From Methanoperedens sp049303315 (GTDB lineage Archaea > Halobacteriota > Methanosarcinia > Methanosarcinales > Methanoperedenaceae): a DNA stretch of 64,000 nt. The stretch is from NCBI GenBank assembly GCA_049303315.1, contig JBAQMZ010000016.1, forward strand, positions 62,001 through 126,000, written 5' to 3'. The notes below the pieces were generated by a model. It was not told where the DNA came from and ran no database searches. It saw only the letters and a list, made by a program, of their open reading frames with translations. Positions 40,721 to 48,788 of the stretch are shown here, piece after piece. How positions within the stretch are numbered: position 1 is the first letter of the stretch; every line of letters starts with the position of its first letter. The translations under genes were made by a program, and so were the position numbers.

Positions 40721-41686
40721 ATGAACAGGCTATTCCCCATCATATTAATAATCCTGATTGTTTCGGCTATATCAGGATGTACGGGTCCTAAAGAAACAAC
40801 TTCTTTCAAGAATACTCCGGTACAGGTGCAAAGGTTCGAGCGCGCAAACCCCAATCTTGATGCGATAGTAACAGAAATAAAATTTGACAGGGATGACATC
40901 AGAGCCGGGGAAAAGGTTACTGCTGAGCTTACGGTGTTAAATTCCGGGACAGAAACAATCACCAACGAAACGGTTGAAATTAAAGCCAAAGTAAATACGC
41001 TTGATGATACCCTTGCAAACCTGTACTTAAAAACCATGAGCGATGAAAAGAAAACAGGCATTAAAACAATAGATTTTGATTCCGGGGAGAATCCATATTA
41101 CCTGATTAAACCCGGGGAAAAGAAAATGCTCAGCGCAGTTTTCCCGACTGAGAAGGAAAGACAGGGCAAAAGTCTTGCTGGCAATTATGATGTTACTATT
41201 ACTCTAAATGTGAATGGACAGAAAATAGAAGCAAGGACACTCCCGATAACGCTGCTTTCAGGAGAAATACGGGTATTCACACCAACGCCTACGCCTTCTC
41301 CCACGCCGACCCCAACGCCTGCGTCAACACCAATAATCACAATAACTGCTACGCCAACTCCAACACCCACGCCAGAACCTGAAATAGAAGTAACACCAAC
41401 AGGACATGTGGTAACAACCCGTATATACAATGAATATTTTGGGAATCCGACTCTTAAAATCAATGCCGGAGATACAGTATTATGGGATAATTGGGATGAA
41501 ACTACCTACACACTGGTTGAAAAAAATAACACGATAGCAAATATCACAGTGAGAGACTCCAAGAAGGCCAATAATACATTCAACAGAACCGGAGATTATA
41601 CTTTTAGGCTTATCCATTCTGCATTACGCGGAGCTCCAAGAGAACAAAATATAATTGTGAGAGTTAATGCAAGCAATTCAAGTTGA
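40721..41686 (+). CDS. Lipoprotein with Thr-Pro linker and cupredoxin-like C-terminal domain
   Basis: 321 aa from the ATG at 40721 with GGTGAT upstream. The lipobox is VSAISGC. An N-terminal beta-sandwich (about 45-185) is of the type that measures conserved 'extended strands' (VTAELTVLNSGTETITNETV). A low-complexity Thr/Pro linker (TPTPTPSPTPTPTPASTP-like, about 188-225) follows. The C-terminal domain (YFGNPTLKINAGDTVLWDNWDE, YTFRLIHS) is cupredoxin-like, but a full copper ligand set is not visible. It was probably a surface protein; function unknown. Confidence 0.72.
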   Translation: MNRLFPIILIILIVSAISGCTGPKETTSFKNTPVQVQRFERANPNLDAIVTEIKFDRDDIRAGEKVTAELTVLNSGTETITNETVEIKAKVNTLDDTLANLYLKTMSDEKKTGIKTIDFDSGENPYYLIKPGEKKMLSAVFPTEKERQGKSLAGNYDVTITLNVNGQKIEARTLPITLLSGEIRVFTPTPTPSPTPTPTPASTPIITITATPTPTPTPEPEIEVTPTGHVVTTRIYNEYFGNPTLKINAGDTVLWDNWDETTYTLVEKNNTIANITVRDSKKANNTFNRTGDYTFRLIHSALRGAPREQNIIVRVNASNSS

Positions 41687-41744
41687 ACCTGCATTAATTC
41701 ACAATCTTTTTAAAGCTGGAAAACGATTCTATTATGGTGAGATT

Positions 41745-42632
41745 ATGGCATACAACAAAATAATTATCGGTATCTGCTTAATAATTCTTAATATCGGATT
41801 CGCAAGCGCTGCCACTCTTAATGTCGGACAGGGGCAGACCTACGCCACCATCCAGTCAGCAATAGATGCTGCACAGACTGGCGATATAATTTCTGTGGCT
41901 GAAGGCACGTATTCCGAGAACCTTGTAGTGAAAACGAACGGGATTTCAATTATAGGTAAGAATAAAGAAAAGACCATCATCGACGGCAAGAAAACCGGGA
42001 GTGTAATAAAGATAGACCAGGCAAACAACATTAAAGTCAGCGGATTTACCGTGCAGAACAGCGGGGGAAGCGGTCAATCCGATGCCGGGATAAGCCTCTA
42101 CAGGGCAAATAACAATTTTATTGCAAATGTGAATCTTGTAAATAATGTGATGGGCATTTCAATATACGAAGGTAGCAGCAACAACATTATCTCAGGCAAT
42201 GATATAAAATCAAGCGGCAAATACGGCATTTTTATTGTTTCATCCAGTGATAACAAGATATACAACAACAACATCCAGAACAATAAAATCGGGATATACT
42301 GTGATTCGGCACGCTCCAACCACATTTATTCGAATAACCTGATTGACAACAATGACCAGGCGTATGATAACAGCGGCCTGAATTCATGGGATGACGGCAA
42401 ATCAGGCAATTACTGGAGTGTAAATAAAGGCATTCTGGGCGGGAAAAACACAAAGGATAATTACCCTCTTTCAAGGGCAGTGACTATCAAATATGAGGAC
42501 GTCCCGGCACCAACCGATCAAAAGGCTAAAGGAGCTGCACCAGAAGAAACCGGAAAACCATCGCCGGGTTTTGCAGGGTTCGCGGTTCTTGTCTCGTTAA
42601 TCGTGATAGGGATTTTAAGCAAGAAAAAATAG
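41745..42632 (+). CDS. Exported right-handed beta-helix protein (NosD-like) with PGF-CTERM
   Basis: 295 aa from the ATG at 41745 with GGTGAG nine bases upstream. The signal peptide ends near GFASA. The motif YATIQSAIDAAQTGDIISVAEG is followed by parallel beta-helix repeats rich in NN(I/F)I and SSNNIISGNDI. The C terminus SPGFAGFAVLVSLIVIGIL plus KKK is a PGF-CTERM sorting signal. Such proteins bind or cleave surface polysaccharide, or serve structural roles. It overlaps nothing but follows the lipoprotein by 58 bases. Confidence 0.85.
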   Translation: MAYNKIIIGICLIILNIGFASAATLNVGQGQTYATIQSAIDAAQTGDIISVAEGTYSENLVVKTNGISIIGKNKEKTIIDGKKTGSVIKIDQANNIKVSGFTVQNSGGSGQSDAGISLYRANNNFIANVNLVNNVMGISIYEGSSNNIISGNDIKSSGKYGIFIVSSSDNKIYNNNIQNNKIGIYCDSARSNHIYSNNLIDNNDQAYDNSGLNSWDDGKSGNYWSVNKGILGGKNTKDNYPLSRAVTIKYEDVPAPTDQKAKGAAPEETGKPSPGFAGFAVLVSLIVIGILSKKK

Positions 42633-42665
42633 GCGATTTTGTCTCCTGGATAATCCTTTATTATC

Positions 42666-43493
42666 TCAGATTCCAAATATCGATTCCAGATATTTTCTTT
42701 CTTCTATCAGTTCCCTTACTTTATCGTTTCTTGACAGGGAGACAGGATATACCTTATCGTCAATCTCGATAGTAAGGTCGCCGTTATATCCGGAACCCTT
42801 GAGTTTTCGCAACACTGCATCCATATACTTCTTCACGCGGTGCGAAGGATAATGCGGCTTCCCATCATGCGGGGCGCCGACATGCACGTTGATAATCCTG
42901 TCCCCAAGCCGGTCGATAAAGGAGAGAGCGGTTTGGGGAGAATCCATGAAAGCATGAACCACATCAAAAGTAAAAAACAGACCCGGAAATTCATTGAGGA
43001 TTTTTTCCATCTCGTCCGGGATTGAACACATCGATGATACATCCCTCATGCTATTTTCAAGCGAAAGGTTAATACCAAGTTCATCAGCCCTGTTTTTACA
43101 AATATCCAAGTATCTCCTGAATTTATCCCAGTCCTCATTAGTCGGGGTGCGGCGGGCAGTCCTTTTACCGGGATGGATTGTGACCACGCTTGCCTCAAGC
43201 GTCTTTGCAAGCCCGAGCGACCATAAAGTTTCCTTTATTGCAGCTTCGTAGACAAGATCATTATACGACGATGGGTTTAAATCCATGATCGGGGCGTGTA
43301 CGGTGCACCCGCCCGGCATCATGGAAATCGCTTCCACGAGTCCCGCTGTCACAATCTCATCATTTCTGTTCATCCAAAAATCTGGCGTCTCTGCCCAGAA
43401 TTCAACGCTTCCTATACCGGCATCCAGCAGTATCTCCATTATATCATAGATATCATATTCCCATAGAAACAATGATGCGCATGAAATCCTCAT
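42666..43493 (-). CDS. Sugar phosphate isomerase/epimerase-like TIM-barrel protein
   Basis: 275 aa from the ATG at 43493 (MRISCASLFLWEY) with GGGTG upstream; 43505 and longer starts are possible. AP-endonuclease-2 barrel motifs are visible: VEFWAETPDFW, VVTIHPGKR, NLSLENSMRDVSS, FTFDVVHAF and INVHVGAPHDGKPHYP. The metal ligands (His, Glu, Asp, His) are in place. The substrate cannot be told from sequence. Confidence 0.82.
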   Translation of the reverse strand: MRISCASLFLWEYDIYDIMEILLDAGIGSVEFWAETPDFWMNRNDEIVTAGLVEAISMMPGGCTVHAPIMDLNPSSYNDLVYEAAIKETLWSLGLAKTLEASVVTIHPGKRTARRTPTNEDWDKFRRYLDICKNRADELGINLSLENSMRDVSSMCSIPDEMEKILNEFPGLFFTFDVVHAFMDSPQTALSFIDRLGDRIINVHVGAPHDGKPHYPSHRVKKYMDAVLRKLKGSGYNGDLTIEIDDKVYPVSLSRNDKVRELIEERKYLESIFGI

Positions 43494-43603
43494 TCTGACA
43501 CCCATTATAATATTGCGATTGGTGCTTAATATATTTTCATAAGAACAAATCAAAAACTTTATAATGCCATACATTAAATGGTATTTTGGAGATGGAATTT
43601 AAT

Positions 43604-44257
43604 ATGAAAAGATATGCATTTATTGCGATAACGATGGTATTGTTCTTTTTAACCGCCCCTGCTTTCGGGCAGGAGCCAAACGAAACTGCAGTCGTCAATA
43701 AAACAATAAAATCATCGGCATTTACCCTATCTGCCAATGATTTCGCAAGTATCCTGACCGTTCTTATTTTTTGCGCAACGATATTGCTTATTGTGGTAAT
43801 TACTGCAAGAAACTATTCAAATACAAGTAAAATACTCCTTGAAAAATCATTTGAGAAAAACAGGGAAATGCCTGAGGAGCTCCAGGTTCCTGTGAGCGCC
43901 ATCATAAAGTCTTTTCCACAGGCTGAGCCGCTGGGTTTGCCCCGCGGTTCTTTGCGCGCAATAGTATTGTTGATTTTTTCCCTGGCTTTTATCTTTATGC
44001 TATTCATTCCATCCAGACAAACTGGCGAGGTGTACAGAACACTTGAAATCATCCTTGCTCTTATAATGGGGTTTTATTTCGGAAGCCGTTATGCCGAATC
44101 CAAAACCGTGAGGTCAGAACCGGTTGAAAAAGTACCAGTTCCGGAAGAGATCAAGAGTGTAAAAGATTTGGTTATCAAAGAAATAACACCTGTATCATTT
44201 CCTGAAAAGCACGAAGAGAAGAAAAAGAGGGGGAAAAAAAGGGAAGAACTGATTTAA
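43604..44257 (+). CDS. Membrane protein with signal peptide and basic cytosolic tail, unknown function
   Basis: 217 aa from the ATG at 43604 (MKRYAFIAITMVLFFLTAPAFG); TTG 43586 and ATG 43592 are alternatives. After the signal come one segment at about 48-68 (FASILTVLIFCATILLIVVI) and two at about 123-160. LPRGSLRAIVLLIFS and ILALIMGFYFGSRYAE recall a small family of archaeal and bacterial membrane proteins without known role. The C terminus is Lys/Arg-rich (EKKKRGKKREELI). Confidence 0.7.
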   Translation: MKRYAFIAITMVLFFLTAPAFGQEPNETAVVNKTIKSSAFTLSANDFASILTVLIFCATILLIVVITARNYSNTSKILLEKSFEKNREMPEELQVPVSAIIKSFPQAEPLGLPRGSLRAIVLLIFSLAFIFMLFIPSRQTGEVYRTLEIILALIMGFYFGSRYAESKTVRSEPVEKVPVPEEIKSVKDLVIKEITPVSFPEKHEEKKKRGKKREELI

Positions 44258-44259
44258 TG

Positions 44260-44577
44260 TCATTCCCTCGTGAAATATAATAGGATACTCAGCGCTACAA
44301 ATTCAAGCGCATCCGGTATTACTACGTATATCGGATTATATCCTAATAAGTTAATTATTATAGGATACACCTGCTGTGGAGGAGGGGATGCTATGATAAG
44401 TAATAGCAAGATGGCGCGTGAAAAACTCTGAAGCAGGAGCGCAATAGTGAATATAATAAGTCCGAGCGTAAAGTTGGACTTTATCTTACTGTATATCTGA
44501 AAATATGAAACAAGAAGTACAAGCAGTAACACGATGTTACCTGCTGTGATATAATACGCGATATCTGTTATCTGAAT
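44260..44577 (-). CDS. Small membrane protein paired with an HTH gene; possible ATT start
   Basis: From a GTG at 44532 the protein has 90 aa with three membrane segments (LLLVLLVSYFQIY, LGLIIFTIALLLQSFSRAIL, YVVIPDALEFVALSILLYF). The frame is open further upstream. An ATT at 44577 sits seven bases after a perfect GGAGG, and the added residues (IQITDIAYYITAGN) complete the first membrane segment. I therefore list the longer form as a possible non-canonical start, the GTG being the conservative one. It follows the HTH gene by 21 bases and is probably its partner. Confidence 0.6.
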   Translation of the reverse strand: MQITDIAYYITAGNIVLLLVLLVSYFQIYSKIKSNFTLGLIIFTIALLLQSFSRAILLLLIIASPPPQQVYPIIINLLGYNPIYVVIPDALEFVALSILLYFTRE

Positions 44578-44598
44578 AAAATTTCCTCCTGTGTATGT

Positions 44599-44886
44599 TC
44601 ATTTACCTTGCTTATCAATTTTTTCCCAAATTTGATTAAACTCATTTATATTTGCCTCCATAGCTTTGGAAAGGAAATACATAGCGCCGTATTTGTCGCC
44701 TTCCATTGTGATTACACCGTTTTTGGTGAGAACATCAAGATGATGCCGGATTGTTTTATAATCCATATCCATAGCCTCAGTTAATTGGTTTGCATTATAA
44801 GGCCTGTCAATAAGCAGTTTCAGGATTAATGCACGGGTATGCCCCCCGCGTGTTCCTGCTATCAGATACCATAGTAGCTTTTTCAA
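44599..44886 (-). CDS. Winged-helix (ArsR-like) transcription regulator
   Basis: 95 aa. The winged helix is GGHTRALILKLLIDRPYNANQ, LTEAMDMDYKTIRHHLDVLT and KNGVITMEGDKYGAMYFLS. The C terminus is a helix suited to dimerisation. No metal-binding cysteines are present. Archaeal genes of this type are often followed by a small membrane-protein gene, as here, suggesting a membrane-linked regulatory pair. Confidence 0.85.
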   Translation of the reverse strand: MKKLLWYLIAGTRGGHTRALILKLLIDRPYNANQLTEAMDMDYKTIRHHLDVLTKNGVITMEGDKYGAMYFLSKAMEANINEFNQIWEKIDKQGK

Positions 44887-44956
44887 AAATTCCGCTCCTA
44901 TCCGGTCACAGTTGATACATGAATATCTTAATAATTATAGCTTATGGTAAAAAAGT

Positions 44957-45568
44957 TTACGCTGTACCGCCATATCCCCGGACTTTAAAATCAGCGCAAT
45001 ATTCTTTTGCTATTTTCTTGCATTTTTCAATATCCACCACAGGCAGATTAACCACCGTGAACCGAAGGTCAAGACCGGATTTTGAAACATCCCTGGCAAA
45101 CTCAAGCATTTTATCGTATGCCTTAATGTATTTTGGGTCGCACAACTGGTTATATGTGTTCGCATCCTGCGCATTAAGGCTTATTGAGACGATTTTCATA
45201 CCGGAATCGGCAAGTTCTGCGGCTACATCCCTGTCAGGATACAGGAGTTTGGCATGACCGATGGTGTCAAGCCGGACGCGGATGCCCCGGGTTGTGAGCC
45301 ATTTTGTGATTTCAAGGACATCATCAAGACGCACAAGGGGTTCTCCAAAACCTGTAAAAACAACTTCTTTGTATTTTGAAAGTTCAAGCTCTGAAAGTTG
45401 TTTAATGATTTCTGGCAATGAGGGTTCTTTTGAAAGCCGGAGATTATAACCATAAACACCATCAGAATATCTTTTAATGCAAAAAACACATTCAGCGGTG
45501 CACCTGTTCGTAATGTTGAGATACAGGTTGCCGTGTGCTTCATACAATATGGTATCTTTGGTTGTCAT
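44957..45568 (-). CDS. Radical SAM protein (TatD-associated type)
   Basis: 203 aa. The cluster motif CTAECVFC follows LYLNITNR, and the SAM-binding strands GFGEPLVRLDDV and KIVSISLNAQDANTYNQL are present. The protein is short, like the radical SAM enzymes found beside TatD nucleases, although no tatD gene is here. C-terminal cysteines (CKKIAKEYC) may be functional. The reaction is unknown. Confidence 0.83.
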   Translation of the reverse strand: MTTKDTILYEAHGNLYLNITNRCTAECVFCIKRYSDGVYGYNLRLSKEPSLPEIIKQLSELELSKYKEVVFTGFGEPLVRLDDVLEITKWLTTRGIRVRLDTIGHAKLLYPDRDVAAELADSGMKIVSISLNAQDANTYNQLCDPKYIKAYDKMLEFARDVSKSGLDLRFTVVNLPVVDIEKCKKIAKEYCADFKVRGYGGTA

Positions 45569-45614
45569 TTTCCCACATTAGTTAATTGTGCCTGGTAGCT
45601 CTTATCATTTTTCC

Positions 45615-46454
45615 TCATTTTGTTATTACTTCGCAACCCTCTTCCTGGACAATCACCGTATGTTCTGACTGGGCAACAATATTACCGCTTTCTTCGATCA
45701 GTTCAAAATATTCCCTTGCCCCTTTAAGTTCTTTGCCCGTTATTCCGGGAATCCATCTGGGCGTGAAAGGCAGCGGACCGAATCTCTCCCTGATTTCCTG
45801 CGCCAGTTCTCCTTTGCAACTGTCATTTATTGCAAAAATATAAGGTTCTCCGTCTTTTATTCTACCCCTGCCGTAAGTTGCAAAAGGTTCAATCGCAAAA
45901 ACCATATCTTTTTTTATCTTATTGCCAAAAAAACTTTTATAATTCGGAATCGTAGTACCCGCATGCAATCTGTATCTCTCAAGGCTGTGCCCTGTCAAAT
46001 CCTTGATTGGATTGAAACCATTTTTTTTAATGGTTTCCTCGATTATCCTGCCAATGGTGTTTGTCTGGGCGTCGTCTTTGACCGATGCAATAGCTTTTTC
46101 AAGTGCTTCTTCGCAGGTCTTTATTAGTTTTAGGTAGTTGTTTGTCCCCACCTCCACCGTGGTCGCGGTATCTGCAATATATCCTTCTATATGCACCCCG
46201 ATATCCAGCTTGACAACGTCACCTGTTTTAAAACACGGCACATTGTCCTGTGGGGTATAATGGGACGCAACCTCATTTATTGAAATATTGCAGGGGAATG
46301 CAGGCACTCCCCCGAGGTCTTCTATTTTGTTTTCAACGTATTGGGCGATATCAAGCAGCGTAACGCCTTCTTTTATTTTGCCAATGGATTCTTTCCTGAC
46401 TTCTGCTGCGATTTTCCCTGCGTCCAGATAATAATCATGAATAGTATGGTTCAT
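45615..46454 (-). CDS. map: Methionine aminopeptidase, type II
   Basis: 279 aa. The two metal-site Asp residues lie in VKLDIGVHIEGYIADTA, the His in TGHSLERYRLHAG, and the Glu residues in FAIEPFAT and SEHTVIVQEEG. The type II insertion (LHAGTTIPNYKSFFG) is present. It removes N-terminal methionine from nascent proteins. The stop of the upstream DMT gene overlaps its start by four bases. Confidence 0.95.
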   Translation of the reverse strand: MNHTIHDYYLDAGKIAAEVRKESIGKIKEGVTLLDIAQYVENKIEDLGGVPAFPCNISINEVASHYTPQDNVPCFKTGDVVKLDIGVHIEGYIADTATTVEVGTNNYLKLIKTCEEALEKAIASVKDDAQTNTIGRIIEETIKKNGFNPIKDLTGHSLERYRLHAGTTIPNYKSFFGNKIKKDMVFAIEPFATYGRGRIKDGEPYIFAINDSCKGELAQEIRERFGPLPFTPRWIPGITGKELKGAREYFELIEESGNIVAQSEHTVIVQEEGCEVITK

Positions 46455-47311
46455 TTTTCCCTTGTAACTAATGCTGCTCCTATCAATATAAGCGCGCCGC
46501 CGATTAATTCCAGGATTGAAATGTCTTCTTTGAGGATGATAACGGCTAAAATAACAGCGCTCACGGGTTCAATTAAACCGAGGATACTGGCGCTTTGTGC
46601 CCGGACTTTTTTCAAGCCGTTAAAATAAAGAGATACTGCAAGTATGGTCGGGAATATCGCAAGCAGGATAAGATTAATGATGTTACCTGAAACTATATTT
46701 ACCGGCGCAAGCCCTACCGGGAGGAGAATCAGGACTGCGATTATGAAACTCCAGAATGCCTGTGTGTATCCACGGTATGTCTGGCTGATATATTTTGATG
46801 TTATTATCTGGAAAGCGTAGGTTATACCGGACACAATGCCGGCTATTATCCCGATAGAATATCCCTTGAATTCAAGTTTTCCCGGGTCTATTATGAGCAG
46901 GATACCCGCGATTGATAAAACAAGTGCGATTATTCCCTTCTTTGTGGAGTGCTCTTTTAAAAGCCATGGAGAGAACAACGTAACATACACAGGCGCTGTG
47001 TAGAGCAATAACACGGCAACCGAAACCGAGGCTTTTAGAATAGCTGTGAAATACGTTAGCATGGTCATTGCCTGCATTATACTGAATAACAAAAGGTAGA
47101 TTTTTTTATCTTTTAGCCTGATTTTACCCAGGTTGCCTGAAATTAACAGGACAATAAAAAGGATAGACCATGCAAACGCGAGCCTGTAGAAAATAATATT
47201 CTGGGCGGACATGCCGAATATCATTTTTCCAAGTATTCCTGCAAGACTCCACAGAATGGAAGCAGTGATTATTTCGCCGTATCCTTCAAACTTATTCAGG
47301 GCAAGATTCAT
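46451..47311 (-). CDS. EamA/DMT-superfamily transporter
   Basis: 286 aa with about ten membrane segments in two EamA halves. The second half begins near KGYSIGIIAGIVSGITYAFQ, and both halves carry the terminal EP-containing loop (LYTAPVYVTLFSPWLLKE, GLIEPVSAVILAVIILKE). The family exports or imports small metabolites; the substrate is not predictable. The gene overlaps map by four bases. Confidence 0.9.
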   Translation of the reverse strand: MNLALNKFEGYGEIITASILWSLAGILGKMIFGMSAQNIIFYRLAFAWSILFIVLLISGNLGKIRLKDKKIYLLLFSIMQAMTMLTYFTAILKASVSVAVLLLYTAPVYVTLFSPWLLKEHSTKKGIIALVLSIAGILLIIDPGKLEFKGYSIGIIAGIVSGITYAFQIITSKYISQTYRGYTQAFWSFIIAVLILLPVGLAPVNIVSGNIINLILLAIFPTILAVSLYFNGLKKVRAQSASILGLIEPVSAVILAVIILKEDISILELIGGALILIGAALVTREK

Positions 47312-47423
47312 TGGACGTTAGATAGTTTACGATGCAAAATAACTTACGTGATGCATAAAATATATATGCCAATCATTCGTACATACACTAACACGTAGAA
47401 GCCAGATGTGATAGGATAGAAAA

Positions 47424-47582
47424 ATGTTCAAAACACAATATACTGTATTAGTTAAGAAATTAAATGATGGGGATTTGATTGAAACAGACGGTGTTATTGA
47501 AGGCATGACAACAAAAATTATCGGCAAAAAGAAATTGCAAATTGGCGGAGTGGTCAGGAATAGATCGGGCGAAATTATTTAG
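47424..47582 (+). CDS. Small protein of unknown function, 52 aa
   Basis: The ATG at 47424 follows AGGAT. The peptide (MFKTQYTVLVKKLNDGDLIE, then TDGVIEGMTTKIIGKKKLQI and GGVVRNRSGEII) alternates strands and turns and looks like a small beta-barrel. Codon use is coding-like. No family is recognised. It is the only open frame between the DMT and radical SAM genes. Confidence 0.55.
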   Translation: MFKTQYTVLVKKLNDGDLIETDGVIEGMTTKIIGKKKLQIGGVVRNRSGEII

Positions 47583-47585
47583 GGA

Positions 47586-48332
47586 TTAAATAATTTTTTC
47601 CTCTCCGTTTTCCTTTGTCCTTATCCTTACATCTTTTAAAAATGAAATATTACGGGCAAGGTTGATTAATTCCTCCCTGGAAAGAGGTTTTTCTTTTCGA
47701 ATTCTGTCATCGGGAGCATTTTCAGGAATACCCTGCTGAAGCACATAAGTGCAATCTTTGTCCACAAGAAACCTGGCAATTTCCAAAACCCTGTCAAGCG
47801 ATCGGAAAACAGTTGTCCTGACCTCAAGAGAAACTCCCTTGAGATTCAATGATTGCAAAACGCGCTCTGCTGCATCCTCTTTGCCGCCCGTTATCTGGCT
47901 ATACTTGTGCGAATCGTCAAGCGGGGCTTTTATATCAAGGAATATTTTATCAAGAAGTTTTTGCTGAATCAGGCTTGAAAGGCGTTCCGGGTAATACCCA
48001 TTTGTCTCTATTCCCACAAGCAAATCCTGCTTTTTTGCAAATTTTGAAAGGTGTTCCAGCGCATCATATTGCGTGGTCGGCTCGCCGCCTGAAAAAACCA
48101 CGGCGCTGATGAAACTTTTTGCGTGAAAGATATGTTTCTCGATTTCTTCGATATCAACGACAATCCCTCCTTTAAAGAGCGGCTCCAGGCGATTTGATAC
48201 CTCGATAAACCTGTTATTCGAGCAATAAATGCATTTAAAATTGCAGCCATTAAAGAAAACAACAGACGCCGACCTGCCGTACCAGTCTATTGTCGATACG
48301 GGAATCATTATTCCGCTAAAAACCAGTTTCAT
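47586..48332 (-). CDS. nrdG: Radical SAM activating enzyme (anaerobic NTP reductase activase-like)
   Basis: 248 aa. The cluster motif is CNFKCIYC in FFNGCNFKCIYCSNNRF, followed by AVVFSGGEPTTQYDALEHL and LLVGIETNGYYPERL. The N-terminal IPVSTIDWYGRSASVVFFNG is typical of NrdG-type activases (glycyl-radical formation). The reductase NrdD is not in this window, so the partner is inferred. Confidence 0.8.
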   Translation of the reverse strand: MKLVFSGIMIPVSTIDWYGRSASVVFFNGCNFKCIYCSNNRFIEVSNRLEPLFKGGIVVDIEEIEKHIFHAKSFISAVVFSGGEPTTQYDALEHLSKFAKKQDLLVGIETNGYYPERLSSLIQQKLLDKIFLDIKAPLDDSHKYSQITGGKEDAAERVLQSLNLKGVSLEVRTTVFRSLDRVLEIARFLVDKDCTYVLQQGIPENAPDDRIRKEKPLSREELINLARNISFLKDVRIRTKENGEEKII

Positions 48333-48450
48333 TTATCTCCTTTATCAAAAAGATTATCAATTAATAAACCAATTTCATATTGGGGCGTTATATTAAATCT
48401 TGCGCCTGAAAAAAGTCAGTTGCTTTACGGTTTAATTAAGGAGGAAAAGT

Positions 48451-48768
48451 ATGTCAGAAATGTCAGATATGGTTAGGAAAATGGGACTATTCGGTATCGG
48501 GGTAATTTCCCTGACTCAGGAAAAGATTGAGGAATTTTCCCAGGAAATGATAAAAAAGGGAGAAATGAGCAAAGAAGAAGGGAAGAAATTCGTTAAGGAT
48601 GTCCTCTCAGAGAAAGAAAAGCAGATGAAGGACATTGAAAATAAAATAAATAAAAGAGTGAAAGAGACGCTGGGAAAGGGCGGCGTTGTGATGAAAAGCG
48701 ATATTGCAGCTCTTGAGCGGAAAATTGAGAAACTTGAAAAAACAGTCCACTCCATGGCGAAAAAATAG
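48451..48768 (+). CDS. Phasin-family-like coiled-coil protein
   Basis: 105 aa. The N-terminal hydrophobic start (MVRKMGLFGIGVISLTQEKI) is followed by long charged helices (EEFSQEMIKKGEMSKEEGKK, and a C-terminal heptad helix DIAALERKIEKLEKTVHSMA). Similar small proteins annotated as phasin family often precede UbiB/AarF genes. Phasins coat polyhydroxyalkanoate granules; no PHA synthase is visible here, so the function is open. GGAGG lies before the ATG at 48451. Confidence 0.68.
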   Translation: MSEMSDMVRKMGLFGIGVISLTQEKIEEFSQEMIKKGEMSKEEGKKFVKDVLSEKEKQMKDIENKINKRVKETLGKGGVVMKSDIAALERKIEKLEKTVHSMAKK

Positions 48769-48788
48769 AAAGTTTTCGGAAGTAGAAC

